Assembly: GCA_026260175.1 (NCBI GenBank)
Contig: JAKCWW010000739.1
Location: 4,624 to 68,623, forward strand
DNA: 64,000 nt
DNA from: Reticulitermes lucifugus
Lineage: Eukaryota; Arthropoda; Insecta; Blattodea; Rhinotermitidae
Direction: 5' to 3'
Shown here piece after piece: positions 1 to 11,854 of this stretch (within the stretch, counting starts at the first letter, position 1; each line of letters starts with the position of its first letter). The position numbers and the translations under genes are program-made. Below the pieces are notes generated by a model. That model saw nothing but the letters and a program-made list of their open reading frames with translations, had not been told where the DNA came from and searched no databases.

Positions 1-78
1 AGGCGGGATTCGAACCCACAATTCCAGTAAGCGAGCGGCCGTAGACCCACGCCTTAGACCGCGTGGCCACTGGGATCG
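1..78 (-). repeat. tRNA-derived SINE (family S1), cut by window edge
   Basis: Read on the minus strand, this is the tRNA-like head of a SINE. An A-box-like GTGGCCACGCGGTCTAAGGC precedes a B box GGGTTCGAATCCCGCC, like a tRNA-Leu/Ser head. The same head occurs at about 3230, 11500, 14380 and 14945. The rest of this copy lies before the window. It has no folded acceptor stem or discriminator end, so it is not a functional tRNA gene. Confidence 0.8.
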
Positions 79-779
79 ACAATGTCACACTTATAGCGCC
101 TAAAATTTTAAGGTGGCACCTAGATTCTTGAAAAGTTTTTGAACCCCTGGTTAAAGACCCAAACGTCCCGAAACATGTCACCATTTTATGCATTGTAACG
201 TCCAAAATGAAACATTTATACTATAATTTAAGTTGTTGTGGACGGTACAATGAAGACACATTACATTGAAAATGTCTCTGTCATTTCGAGTACATTAGGC
301 TAGAAATCTGACATGACTCGTGGATTTCTTCATATCGCCATGACTCAAAAACTTGGGAAGTGCAATAAATAACGCTGCTACTACTTCCGACATCATTCAC
401 GTCATTCTGAATACTGTCATCAGCATCCCACAAACTCATCCTGCCGGATTCCAGTAACGGAGTCAGGGCTCCTGCAAAAAGTGAAGGACACGCTACGTCG
501 CCTTCTTCACGCAAAAGAAATTACACAAAGCTACAAAAAATTTACACTTCTTCACTGAGCTGTAGAATAAATGCTGAGAGGCATGACGCCCATCACAATT
601 CTCGTCATCTGCGTCTTACAGACGTGGCCTTGATTTCTACGTCATGACGGAATGCTACTCCACAATACACGCAATGTAAATGCCACAACAGAGAATGGTG
701 TCTTTCAAAACAAAACATAACTTATCTTATCTTCCCAAAGTGCCCGTCAGTCGAAGCTCCGGATGCACCGCGGCCTTAG

Positions 780-1150
780 GCTTATTGTGCAGCCCTACGT
801 TGTTCTCTCAGCACAAATTCATTAATACTGTGTCTTACAAAGAGACACAGGTCTTTTAACGAAGCCGTGCTTATAACTTTAGGATCTACAAAGAATTTCC
901 CAAATAAATTATAACGCTGGCGAGCCAAGGCCTCGCAGCAGCAAATACTAAGGTACACCGTTTCGGTCTCCATCTTGCAAAATCTGCAGTTTGGATCTCC
1001 AACAAAGAGGCCCATAATATTCAGGTGCTTCTTCACAGGAGCATAGACCGTGAGGAATGCAACACCATTTTCAGCTGATGCCTACTTAATTGAAGCAGGT
1101 TCTCAGCTCTTTTCTTGCATGGCCTACTAATAACAAGTTTGCCACGTCTT
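780..1150 (-). mobile_element. 3' end of a LINE ORF2 (Jockey/R1/I-like), remnant
   Basis: The minus-strand frame at 1036-782 reads KKHLNIMGL, then DPNCRFCKMETETV, then CEALARQR, then LKDLCLF. This resembles the cysteine-bearing tail after the RNase H region of many insect LINE ORF2 proteins (pattern RRHLYxMGL-xxxxCRxCxxxxET-xxCEALxxxR). Only this tail is recognisable, with no reverse transcriptase domain. It is an inactive remnant, and the clade is uncertain. Confidence 0.6.
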
Positions 1151-1319
1151 TCAAAACATAACTAAAGTTTTCTCTTTTCCTCCACATCCAGCCTAATGCC
1201 AAACGGGCACTGAACGTTCCTTCTCCGAGGGATAAATGGCCAGAGCACGAAGCACTATATATAGCTAGTAGCGAAGTTTTAATGCTTGGCGCTTTACCTC
1301 CATGCCCCTTTGTATACTC

Positions 1320-1510
1320 TTACGTCATGATGCTTTATCCAACGAAAACGTCGTCTTTTTACCGTGAATAACAACCTCCATGGAGCAGAATCCATCTTCA
1401 GAAACTAGCAGGCGCTCAGCTACTGAAAGGATCGATATAGTGTTCACAAGGGTCCGGCAGTTGTACCTGTCCTGAGCCACATGGGATCAGTCAACATCGC
1501 CACAAGCTAC
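1320..1510 (-). mobile_element. RTE-like LINE 3' tail, old copy
   Basis: Minus-strand translation contains HVAQDRYNCRTLVNTISI, matching the RTE-type ORF2 tail pattern (LAQDRDRWRALVNTVMNL). It then runs into a CATGGAG-type 3' untranslated segment shared with copies near 6100, 46010 and 51250. The copy is short and diverged. Confidence 0.6.
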
Positions 1511-1519
1511 AACATACAG

Positions 1520-1860
1520 TTTAGAAGCGTTCGTAAGTTGCGAAAAGCGACTATTAGCTGCGTTGTGTCTACCTGACCGTAAGCAACGAACCGGCGGCCG
1601 CTGCATGGATTTTAATGAAACTATGTTGGGGATTTCACACTGTTGGTCTATAACTTAATTTAATATGTTGGGGATCTTTACACCGACAGCCTACGTAAGT
1701 AAATTTATGATTCGTCGATCAGAAATAAAAACACACATTTCATGTCGACACTTCTTTGCCGAAAATCGTGCTGTTTACGAGGTAGTTACAATCGTGCTGT
1801 TTACGAGGTAGTTACAATCGTGCTGTTTACGAGGTAGTTACATGAAATCCGGCACGGTCA
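1520..1860. repeat. Interspersed repeat C with three tandem 26-bp units
   Basis: It begins with a GCGAAAAGCGACTATTAGCT block and a degenerate CTGTCCGTCCG/TGGACGGATTTTCATGAAA-like core. The same order occurs at 13790-14130 and more diverged at 53880-54120. Inside, the unit starting ATCGTGCTGTTTACGAGG is repeated exactly three times at 1765-1790, 1791-1816 and 1817-1842. No coding potential; class unknown. Confidence 0.55.
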
Positions 1861-3212
1861 GGCAGGCCATAGATGATCTAAAAAATATGGCACAAAAAAT
1901 GAGACTTGTCTGCCGGGTGATTGGAGACAAAGTACAAATACACAGTCATAAGATTTAATAGCTAGAGATATGACTGATTAATTCCGTCAGGCACGGTAAA
2001 ATAAGTTTTGTGGCCAGAATTAGGAAAACCACTTTTCTGTCTTTACGATCCGTTTACTCAAATTGTGTGTCTAAAGAAGATCACCGATTTTAGTACACAA
2101 TAAACTGGAAAGAAAGAAAAGAAAGCAGTTGTATTTGAAGTACTCGTATTATTCTAATATTTTCTTTGAGTGACTGTGAAAACCACAAAAAAAACTGAGG
2201 TCAGTCGATGCCCCGCCGAGATTCGAAAAAGGTACCCCGGAAAAGAAGTCAGCTTTACTCAATGACTCATCTTGATCGGTGTATAGACTTCATATTAATC
2301 TTATTAAACATGCATACGCACGCACGCACACAAACACACACTGTTCAAATGTATATCTTGGCTGCCTGTTTAGTGATTCGTGTATTACACTCTTCAAACT
2401 AGAAGATACGTCCTATGACATGCCGGTGGTTGCCATGTTTAATAGTGAAACATCTGCTTCTTACATAATATGTAAATAATAAAAGCAAATTGTTGTGCAT
2501 AACTGTGACTAGCATGCAATCCCATGTGCTTATATTTCTCCGTGGTCCCACCTACGAGTATAAGCAACTCATCATTTCTGCAGCCATTGTTTCCGACGCG
2601 CTGTCTCTCTATTTTCCTCCGCCTCTCTTCCACACCATTTTGTCTTGAGGGCTCGAGGAAATCTGCGAAGAACGTCATGCACGGCGAATGATCTTCCGTC
2701 TTATGTTCAATCCACTAAAGTCTATGACACGAATAAGGAGTGCAAACATGTCGTTCGATGGTTCGTATTTGAACACAATACCATTGTTACATTGCTGTAT
2801 TCGCACGCTTTGTTTCAAATTGGATAGGCGATCGCGATTTCAACGTGATCTCATATTTCGTCAGTCGGTTGTGGAGCTGTCTCGTCTCAGAATGTCTAAA
2901 GGAACTTCAAAAACATGAAACACTGCGATATCTTTTGTGTTCAAAGTTATGTGACGTTAGAAGTCCAAGAAAATACTCTTTTACTAGTTCTAATCGTAAA
3001 TGTGTGGACAAGTCGATGAAGGCAATGGCAGACAGAAGGGCACCATTAAACTTACTTAAATTTTATAAGTGTGTGGTGGCAGGTAGTAAAGGAAGCCGCT
3101 CTTACGAATTTCAACTCCGGACCTTTTGCATACGAAGCAAGAAGTTACGCATTACGTTGCTGCGTTTACGAAAGGTCCGTTTACTAACTGCAAACATCAA
3201 TATTACAGAAAT
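1861..3212. other. Intergenic, no gene recognised
   Basis: I see only a short CA-type microsatellite around 2308-2342 and unassigned AT-rich sequence. Overlapping short open frames at 2640-3240 match no family I know and have no plausible splice partners. Confidence 0.5.
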
Positions 3213-3225
3213 AATTAACCAGGTT

Positions 3226-3592
3226 GACCGATCCCAGTAGCCGCGCGGTCTAAGGCGTGGGTCTGCGGCCGTTCGCTTACTAGGATCGTGGGTTCGAATC
3301 CCACCGGGGGCATGGATGTTTGTGTTGTGTTTGTTGTATAAGGACGGTAGCATGGAACGTAAGTTGACATGAAGGACGAAAGGATTTAAACAGACAAAAA
3401 AAAAATCCCGCCGGGGGAATGGATGTCTGTCTCTTGTGAATGTTGTGTGCTGTCAGGTAGAGGTCTCTGCGTCGGGCTGATCAGTCGCCCACAGGAGTCC
3501 TACCGAGTGTGATGTGTCTAAAAAGTGTGTGATCGTGAAGCCTCGATAACGAGGAGGCCCTGGCCCACTACGGGCTTTTGCGCCACTGGAAA
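3226..3592 (+). mobile_element. Chimeric S1 SINE with 13-bp target-site duplication
   Basis: A full tRNA-like head (GCGCGGTCTAAGGCGTGGGT, then GGGTTCGAATCCCACCGGGG) is followed by an unrelated stretch ending in an A run at about 3398-3406. A second, 5'-truncated S1 copy then restarts at TCCCGCCGGGGG and continues through the body CAGGAGTCCTACCGAGTG. AATTAACCAGGTT flanks the whole unit at 3213-3225 and 3593-3605, so it integrated as one piece. B-box and body match the copy at 14374. Confidence 0.8.
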
Positions 3593-3889
3593 AATTAACC
3601 AGGTTTAGCGTTAATTGTTTTGAACTTCATGTCACTGGATATCTCCACATCTTCGTACTTTTCACATTTCTTTAAACAACAAGATCATGCAAACTGACGA
3701 GGTGTCAGGAATAGTAGCTCCATTGAATGTGATGTATGAATTTTTATATGTCATGTAGGCCAATGCGAGGATACCAAATGATGAATCATTGTAACATGGC
3801 GTTACAATCTGTGTGCCGACACATTACAAGCATATCCATTAGTAATTCAAGTGGTTTTAAAAGCCATTAACTCCAAAAATGCACCATGT

Positions 3890-4213
3890 CGCAAATAAAA
3901 TAAAGGCCATGTGCTTTATAAAGTACCATGCCACGAAACAGTATAGGGAAGTGGAGGTACCTCTCCACGCTTTCTTAACCTCAGCACTAGACAGAGGCGA
4001 ATGGCTAGTTCCATGCCTCGATCACTTTTCCTTCAAGGAAAGAGCCTCCAATATCCATTGGATGTGAGGATGTGTGGGCCTCAGAACCAGTTCGGAAGCG
4101 ATGAACAGACACAGTCTCCTCCCCTCTCTGGAATCAAACACTGACGTCGCGATCTTCCAGCCCGTAGTATCCTCACTATACTAAGTGAGCTAGCCAAACT
4201 CCCTATGCCACAG
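3890..4213 (-). mobile_element. tRNA-like SINE (family S2)
   Basis: On minus, a tRNA-like head (CTCACTTAGTATAGTGAGGA, then GTTTGATTCC) leads into a body shared with 23750-24090 and 35640-35905 (AGTGAGCTAGCC end, CACTAGA core, CATTCTTAACC-like segment). This intergenic copy keeps several CpGs (GACGTCGCGATC) that are lost in the intronic copies. A TA microsatellite at 4219-4243 adjoins it. Confidence 0.65.
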
Positions 4214-5500
4214 GAATCTCCCTATATATATATATATATATAATACAGCGTGAATCACAACTTCGGTTTGAGTGAGTCACATCCTGGTTGCCACGGTTAT
4301 AAATGTTGCTGTGTTCTCTGTGAGGTAGGCGCTGAGGCAGAAGAAACTGCTGAATATCGAGCATATAATACAATATTGTAGAAGCAGACGAAATTACAGG
4401 TTTGGTATTTATCTGCTCGAGCCCGTTTTTGGACATGGCCAAATTTACGTGTTGCTAACAATAGGAAAGAATCATCAAAATGTTAAGGTTCATGTTACAG
4501 ATATGCAGTTTCAAGGAAATGGTTTGTGGGATGACGAAAAATTAGGAAAAATGTAATAAATGAATTACCGAAATGAAATGTAAGTTTGTGTTTCTTGATG
4601 TGGGTGTCAATTTTGTGCAGCAAAACGTGAGGACGTGCAGGTATGTTTAAAAACACAGTAACATCCGAATCCGTTAGCGTAATGAGTTAATATATCATCA
4701 TGAGCCAAGGAAGAAACTGTGGTGTGGCGCGTCACAATGACACGGCACGTTGCTACTATGCTTTGTAATCGCGGGCTATTCAGTACGAGCCACGGTATTT
4801 AGTGTCGCTGCTGTTGGTGAGCTTTTACAAAGACAATTCGTATAAGTGGACACGTACGTATGAAGTCTCAGAGGCTACGTTAGGTTGTAACCCAAATTCA
4901 ACTTTCACTTCCATTTAAAGCGCAGCACAGTTTATTCTCAATGGATGGCTCTGACACTATTCCTAGCCGGGCCTCACGTCTTTATAAGCAGTAATATTAC
5001 AGAGAAGTCCGATTAACACAGTTGAGAAAGCATAAGCAAGTAACGTTAGTACCGAGGGCTGCGGTGATGGGTCTAGCAATCCTTCTTCGTATTCGAAAGG
5101 TTCTCGGTTGGAATTCTGGCCTTGGAACGTTCTGCAGACATCCTGTTAGTCTCTAATCGACGGTATTCTGTAGAAGGTACAAAAAAGTAAATTCCTTGCT
5201 CAGGCTAAGTACTACACCATGAAAGGGTACAGAAGTATTTCTAAACCTCGACAATGATTTGGGTGAATGGTTTGCGATCTCAAGCTGCTTTAACCTCGAG
5301 GAAGTAGCTTCCGTTAGCTGGGTGGGTCCAAGTGCCTCTCAGGAAGCAGGAGTGAAGATAAAATGCCCGCCGCAGCCGGGAGTTAAAGACAGCACACTGG
5401 CTGGCAGTCATTCACTTATGCTGAATCACTTACAGTATCTGATAGTGTCATTATATAAATAAACTAGAAGAAGAGATATACTCACAGATAATAAAAAATT
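4214..5500. other. Intergenic, nothing recognised
   Basis: Apart from the TA repeat at its start, I see no gene, recognised repeat or RNA in this stretch. The short frame at 5259-5462 has no family resemblance. Confidence 0.45.
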
Positions 5501-5697
5501 GCTGTCTCCTGGGATGTGACGCCGTGTAGTCTACAAGACGTTAACAGACCGGTGTAGTCTATAAGAAGTTAACAGACCGGTGTAGTCTACAAGAAGTTAA
5601 CAGACCGGTGTAGTCTACAAGAAGTTAACAGACCGGTGTGGTCTACAAGAAGTTAACAGACCGGCTAACTACACGGCGTCACATCCCAGGAGACAGC
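5501..5697. repeat. Fold-back element (family A) holding five tandem 28-bp units
   Basis: The 30 bases at 5501-5530 are an exact reverse complement of 5668-5697 (GCTGTCTCCTGGGATGTGAC... against ...GTCACATCCCAGGAGACAGC). Between them sit five near-identical 28-bp units (5525-5552, 5553-5580, 5581-5608, 5609-5636, 5637-5664), each ending GTTAACAGACCGG; unit 1 overlaps the left arm by a few bases. The arms match the ends of family A copies elsewhere. There are no spacers, so it is not CRISPR. Confidence 0.85.
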
Positions 5698-6084
5698 GCT
5701 ATTCATCGTCACTGCCGTCAGAATCTGAGATCTAACAGCTGATACTTAAGTCACTGCAGAGTCACATCGATACGTGATAAAACGTAGTACTTTGTATTAC
5801 GCCGTACATCGAATGTAGGTATCATTTACACTGTGTGTGTAGACCTATTTGTATTCTGTTTTGTGAAATTCGCAACACGCGTGCGTGTGGAAGATTCCAT
5901 CAAATGTTCCTTTATCTTAAGACGCAGACCTATAAAGCTAGTATGAAAACTTGCTTATTCATACGCAGTTCTGTTCATTGCGTAGTTGCAAAAACATAAT
6001 CCTACTCAACAGCGACATATAATCTGGGACCTATCAGTGCTTCCGTGTCAGAACTGCACTTGTGACGAGATAGGATAACTTATC

Positions 6085-6440
6085 TTTCGTTTCTGTTTTT
6101 CCAAACGTGACCATCGGTCTGCAATCTTTGGTACGGACTTTGAATAACTAACTCCACGGAGCAGAGTCCTTCTTGAGAGGCCAACAGTTCCTCAGCTAGC
6201 CAAGAAATTTCCCTCACTTTAGTGAATTCGAAGGTTCATGACCGTGTTCACAGCAGTCATCCACCTGCCCATATCATGGCACAGTTGAATCCATTTCGCG
6301 TCCTTGCATCTTATTTATGATTCATTTTAAAACTGTATTCCTATCTCCCGCCTACGTCTTCCAAGCGGTCTCTTTCTTTTAGATGTTCTGGTCAGAATCC
6401 TGTACGAATTTCTCTTCTGTTCCATGCTTGCCACACATCT
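6085..6440 (-). mobile_element. RTE-like LINE 3' end, remnant
   Basis: Minus-strand translation includes WMTAVNTVMNLRI, the typical RTE ORF2 tail, and upstream CKDAKWIQLCHDMGRW. The shared 3' segment (CTAACTCCACGGAGCAGAGT on plus) matches copies at 1370, 46140 and 51260. The frame is interrupted, so the copy is dead. Confidence 0.7.
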
Positions 6441-6659
6441 GCTTAATAATCAAAATAGTCCATTCCTCATTACTTCATGTTTCTGACTTCGAAACTCTTT
6501 ACCGTCTCCAAACTACCTTCACCAGGACAAGCGGGCACTAGCTGGGAAAGTTCATAGCCGTAAAATTTCCCATCAGTTTTCTTTTAATAAATGTAGCGCC
6601 TTTCACACGAGTCCCCCCCCCCATTGTCTTCCTATCCTACTCCTCCTCCCCTCTATATC

Positions 6660-6865
6660 TCGATGCTCACCCCGAAGCTGCCATCAGCAAAGTGTCGAAG
6701 TCAGCACGACAGTAGTCTAAACAATATTTAAACATTCTCGGACTCTTTACCTCTGAAGATGGGACAGAGACGTTGTCCCGAAAAATCGGTAAACAATTAC
6801 CACACGACGCCGCGTAATATCCCAGAAGAGCGCAGATCTCATTGTGGTCCCTCCACACAGAAGCC
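6660..6865. repeat. Family A fold-back repeat, diverged copy
   Basis: It contains CTCTGAAGATGGGACAGAGA, then GTTGTCCCGAAAAATCGG, then ACGACGCCGCGTAATATCCC and AGAAGAGCGCAGATCTC. This is the same order as copies at 28455-28690 and 51510-51660. CpGs are retained. Confidence 0.6.
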
Positions 6866-7614
6866 ACCTCCGTCCTCATTTCGAAGACCAGTAGGTTAAT
6901 GCTGTGCAGTAAAAAAGAATTGTTATTTAATGTGAGATAACAAAAAAAGGCATAAGACGTGAATGCGCTGAAGGCACATGGTAGAGTGTTTCGTGTTAAA
7001 GCGGGTGGTGCGTAAATTAGTCACTGTGATTTAAACGGTTTTAACATGTTCTTAGCATTTCCAGTTATATAATAACGACCTTTAACAGCAAAATTATTAA
7101 TCAGAGCAACAGCGTGACAATAAAAAGCACTTCCCTCCTTCTTAGAAGAATAATTATCCTTGAATAATACGTCCACTTTTTAGTCATACTTTCTTGTTTC
7201 ACTTTTACCGCGACGTGAGGATACAGCCTCATTCTCACCAAAGGTTAAAAAACCCCAAAATTTATCTTTTCCCTTGCTTATCTTCCCTGCAATCTTATGA
7301 TTCTGAACTGTATCAGTTATTAATTTGTTTGTCCTTGAAAATATGGGATTTCGGAGGCAGTGAAAGTTGAGAGGCTCTGTTCATTCACTTCGCACGTGTA
7401 GAAATTGGTTCACTAAGCTCATATGGTTAAACAGTACACAGTAATGACACATTACGGTGAATTACCTAACAAATGAAACAGAGCGGACAGGAACTACTAC
7501 TGAATGAAGTCAATGTATACAGTGCTCAGAGTACGACAGCCCTCGACTTGCCACTTACTAAAACACAAAATGCTATCATCCTCGAGTTTTGAGATTTTGA
7601 CAACGGGTAGTTGA

Positions 7615-7797
7615 GTAGTCCGTTTTTCTGGGATGCGACACTGCGTCACATTGTAGTCGGTTCCCGACGTTTCGAACGAACGTAGTGCCTTCATCTTCTT
7701 GTTTTACTCTAGACTCTTGAAGATAAAGGTGCTTTTTTACTTCGAAAAGTCGGGAATGGATTACGCAAAGACGCAACGTCATATCCTAGAATGGAAT
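7615..7797. repeat. Family A fold-back repeat
   Basis: Left arm TTCTGGGATGCGACACTGCG and right arm CGCAACGTCATATCCTAGAA are near reverse complements. The centre carries GACGTTTCGAACG and CTCTTGAAGAT motifs typical of the family. Short frames read across it are not genes. Confidence 0.65.
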
Positions 7798-7799
7798 CC

Positions 7800-10700
7800 T
7801 CAAAACATAATCTGTTTTCTACTGTAACTAAGTTCGTTTTTAAACAGTCTTTATATTACCGTAACTCAGCTCATACATGATTAGGGCTACACAAAACTGT
7901 TTTAAGACTTTAATGGTATGCTTTAGTGGAAAAGAATACAGCTTCAGTTTTATAAACTTACTGTATTCAAGCCAGCACTGAATTGTGGGCATATTTATGG
8001 AAAACTTTCTTTTACAGACGTTGTAAATGAAGGGATTTAGAAGAGTATTTTCATTTTTACTGAAAGACTGGTGTATAAATGACGCTTTACATTTGTCTAA
8101 AAAGCGTGTGCCTTACTTATGTATGGCATTCATTATGTGTGCACACTCCGTATTACAAGTTACACTACTAGATTTCTTGATCTACACTTATTCACAGTTA
8201 AGATTAAAATTAAAATCAGAATACGGACTTGCATAAAATCACGTGCCTTATTGAAATTCTATGTCACAAAAGTCATTTGATGCTGGTCACAGTTTCCGAG
8301 TCTGTAATGAAATAGCATACGTATTTTATACTTTTATATAATTCATAAAATGCAGATACTCAATCAAAATGGGCTGTTAATTTAGATTGTTTTCTTGACG
8401 GGGAAACGTATCTTGCTGTCACATAAAAATATCAACGGCACGCCGCCATTTAAACTCGAATAACTGGTTGTAAAATGTACTCAGGAGACGCCGTGTACTT
8501 CACTGGCGGTCTTCTCTGACGACAAAGAAGAACGCTGCATTACATAACAACTGGATAACTCTGTAACATCAGTGACGCAAATTATTTCAATTGGACAGTG
8601 CTCTTTCCGTTTCAGCAATCACACATTCAACCTACCTTCTATTCATTACACAGGCCAACACGGTAACAGAATAGAGAAAATTAATTATTGAATTAATTTC
8701 TATAAACTCATTCCAAACCTGCAAGCAAAAAATGCTGCATAACATCACACTTCAAAGAAGATTGTGACAGCCACTTTACACGTATGTTTGAAAAAAAAAA
8801 TCCCTTAGCGAGTATTTGCGGAATTGGAAGGTACAGGTACCACGGGGAAATATGAAAATATATTTTATCCGAAGTTTATTGTTATTTAAATATGATCACG
8901 TCGCACTGCTTGACAGCACTCATGTAAGTTCATATGTCTTGCACGCGATTGAAACAGAATGAAAAACTGTGCGTCATTAACCTTCTGAATGTCATTTCGC
9001 GATCAGCGCACGCTCCTTAGTCAAAACAAGCTTACGTACTTCTTGCACGTTATCGACACAATTTGAAAACTACTGTGCTGTGTTATCAACGACCGAACGC
9101 AATTACAGATAAAGAGCAATAAATTACAAATAGATTAATGAATTAATCACCCTTGAAGTCATCAGTAAGAAACGTTTACAGCAGAATCTCCTCCAGTTAG
9201 ACTCACTCATGTAATAAAAATTTTAAAACTGTGAATTTGTGTCATGATAAATTGTATAAAAATTCCGATATATTAATGTATTGAGGATACAACAAGAAAC
9301 ACGTCAACAAACATTAAAGGATTCACGTTACTGCCTTCATAGCAAGACACTTCGATTTTGTTAAAAGATGCAATAAGTAAATATGAAGTAGATTGTTTAC
9401 ATTTAAAAAGTCTGCTACTTCCTTCTCCTCTTCGTTTTCCACGTTTAATGACTCATAAAACTACGTTTTATGAGACTTGCAAATCTTGTTACTTCGACAT
9501 AGCGCATCCGCCTAATCAAACATTTGGTTACACAAACAGATTAAATTGTATGACTAGTGCAAATAATCCGAATGAATTTTCTACACACGTGATTTTATAC
9601 GTTTATTCATTACAATGACTCATTAAAATCTCAGTCGAGACAGCCGACAAGACTTACATTAATCTGCACACCATCCGACTTATTCACATAGCTGTGGGAG
9701 TATGCGAGATGGGTAACTTCGCTTTTGTGGTCTTTGTTTAAATTCTTTAAGGGAACGGCCTTACATTTACAATAAACAGCCCTCTATTTCAATTGGTGAG
9801 AATAACAGAAACTACAATTTTGAAGGTATTAATAATTTACCGTGTACCAGCTAATTAACAATATCGAAAATAAGTACCATCAACTGTACATACGAGACTG
9901 CGTTTATTGACAAAACCCTTCCGCCATGTTTCTGTTGGCTTTGACCATCCTCAGGGAAATTGTATGTGAAACGCAGAATTACTATTGAATAATGACATAA
10001 TTTTCATTCTTGTACCAGAGGGGACAGATATATGGAATATACAAATTAAAATTAAGACTTTAGAAAGCATTCTAAGAAACGATATTTTAAAGGACACGAA
10101 TTTACAGACATAATGCATAATAAAAGTTAGTAAGGAATACAATTCCCGAAGGACAAAGAAGAATGGAGGTTATAGAAACCACATATGTACACAATTAAGG
10201 GTTTTTGTGTTATCGTGATTCTGTAATTGTATTTATTACAACTCTTTTTACATTCGTCTGCAAACTTCAGGTCTTATAGGTTATTTGTTCTAGAACTTTC
10301 TCAGTTATTCATAATAATGTGTATATTTTGAATATCTATCCTCTTTGGTACGAGCATGAAAACTATGTAATAGTAATTCTCCGCTTCACACACAATTCCC
10401 TGAGAAGAGTCGAGGTAATTGAAATATGTCGGAAGGGTTATTTGAAAAAGAGACAGTCTTGATACAACTTGTATGTGTGAAACTGATGGTACTTATTTTT
10501 TGTGCTAAAACTAGAATGTTTACAGAATTCTACAAATCATTAAATTGCTTCATTCGTATCTGAAAGTTCAAAATCTAAGACTGTCGAAAAGAATGGAATG
10601 GTGCAGTCCATCAAGGCAGCCCGCAGAGGTTTGCTGCGAATAAAAAATAGTCCCTAATTTTCCACAACGAAGGAATTAACACTGTTTGATTTGACCCATC

Positions 10701-11239
10701 AAGAATAAGTTATAAAATTATAAAAAATGCTTCAAAATATGTCGCAATTGCACATAGAACTACTTCCTACAAGAATACTATTTAGACATTCATCTCGTCA
10801 CATTTCACAGCCATCAAATTAGCTAAGCCACCGAAACAGCTATTCCTAGAAACACTGCAGCCACCAAAGCATCCAGAGGGTTAAACCAAAACTGACTTCC
10901 AAACGTAAAAGGACCAATAGGAAAAGCAGGATCTTAATTGTTGGCAAAAGCCCCGTTGAAATTTCAACGGGAATTGTTGCGATTATGAAAGCAATTATTA
11001 CATTTGGAGCATAAAATACATTCAGAAAACAACTACTGTGCTCGTGCAACATCTTGTGCATATGAAAACAGAGTTCGTTAAAAGCACCTAACCTCAATAA
11101 AAAATGCGATTAAATAACATAAAAGGATATGGCTCTGTGTACTATCAACAGAAAAACACTAACCTCAGTCGCATCAAATGATTCCAGGCTGTTGTCATCA
11201 GCATTTAATGTTTAAATTAAGCTCAACTACTCACACAAC
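7800..11239. other. Intergenic, no gene recognised
   Basis: AT-rich sequence with CpGs retained. I recognise no gene, RNA or repeat family. A hydrophobic minus frame at 11097-10846 (83 aa) and a plus frame at 8027-8236 have no recognisable domain and no plausible exon partners. I leave them uncalled. Confidence 0.45.
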
Positions 11240-11508
11240 ATTCTTTCTTTCTTAGTCGGACCTCGTCTACCTCCTCATTGTAGGTGCAGAGGGTTATTGT
11301 TGAACCTGATCACACTCAATGACACGCACACTCGGTAGGAGTCCCCTGTACGAGGGATCGGCCCGTCGCAAAGACTTCCACTTGCACAACACACAATATG
11401 CACAATGGACACATATCCATACCCCAGGCGGGATTCAACCCCGCAATCCCAGCAAGCGAGCTGTCGCAGACCTATGCCTTAGACCACGCCGCCACAGGGA
11501 TCTGCACA
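11240..11508 (-). mobile_element. tRNA-derived SINE (family S1)
   Basis: Reverse complement of the S1 unit, with head at 11508 and tail near 11240. It has the B box (GCGGGATTCAACCCCGC on plus), the body (GGTAGGAGTCCCCTGTACGA) and the tail (ACCTCCTCATTGTAGGTGCA), which matches the tail of the plus copy at 14374-14643. Confidence 0.75.
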
Positions 11509-11599
11509 TAACATTCCGAAAAAGAATTCGGAAGCATTACAAAAAAAGTTTACACAACTACAACATTCCAATTAAACAGAATAAAGTAAAGCTTATTTA

Positions 11600-11765
11600 C
11601 TCAAGAAAGACCGACTGTCAATCGCATCAAAAGCGTATAACTATTTAATATCTCACTGAAGCTCACTTAATCAATAAAACACCAACTGTCAATCGCATCA
11701 AAAGCTACAACTTCTTATCATCACTATTTAATCCTTCAGTGCAGCTCACTCACTTACTGAAATAG
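11600..11765. repeat. Diverged direct duplication of about 73 bp
   Basis: GTCAATCGCATCAAAAG occurs at about 11616 and again near 11689, with similar flanks (ACTATTTAAT and GAAGCTCACTTA / GCAGCTCACTCA). This is a local tandem duplication immediately before the promoter-like block. Confidence 0.5.
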
Positions 11766-11854
11766 TATTGCAAAAAATAACTCGGAAACAATCAAATGAA
11801 ATGTTTCCTTAATTACAGACGAGCGACATACATCGACCAGACTATCGTACTGTG

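Noticed and set aside
3226-3310. tRNA gene
   Set aside because: A and B boxes are present, but the sequence has a SINE body, target duplications and several dispersed copies, so it is a SINE head.
3111-3353. 80-aa minus frame (GGIRTHDPSKR-type peptide)
   Set aside because: It is the antisense translation of the S1 SINE head. The same peptide appears at 11319-11648 and 14825-15106 and is a common false gene prediction.
5525-5664. 28-bp repeats as a CRISPR array
   Set aside because: The units are directly adjacent with no spacers, lie inside a fold-back element and are in an animal genome.
7497-7694. 65-aa minus frame with KALRSFETS peptide
   Set aside because: The same peptide appears at 61609-61397 because both lie in a repeat; not a protein-coding gene.
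8027-8236. 69-aa plus frame
   Set aside because: No domain, no splice partners and no supporting composition signal.
10846-11097. 83-aa hydrophobic minus frame
   Set aside because: Hydrophobicity arises from TTT/ATT-rich sequence. No family match and no start or promoter context.
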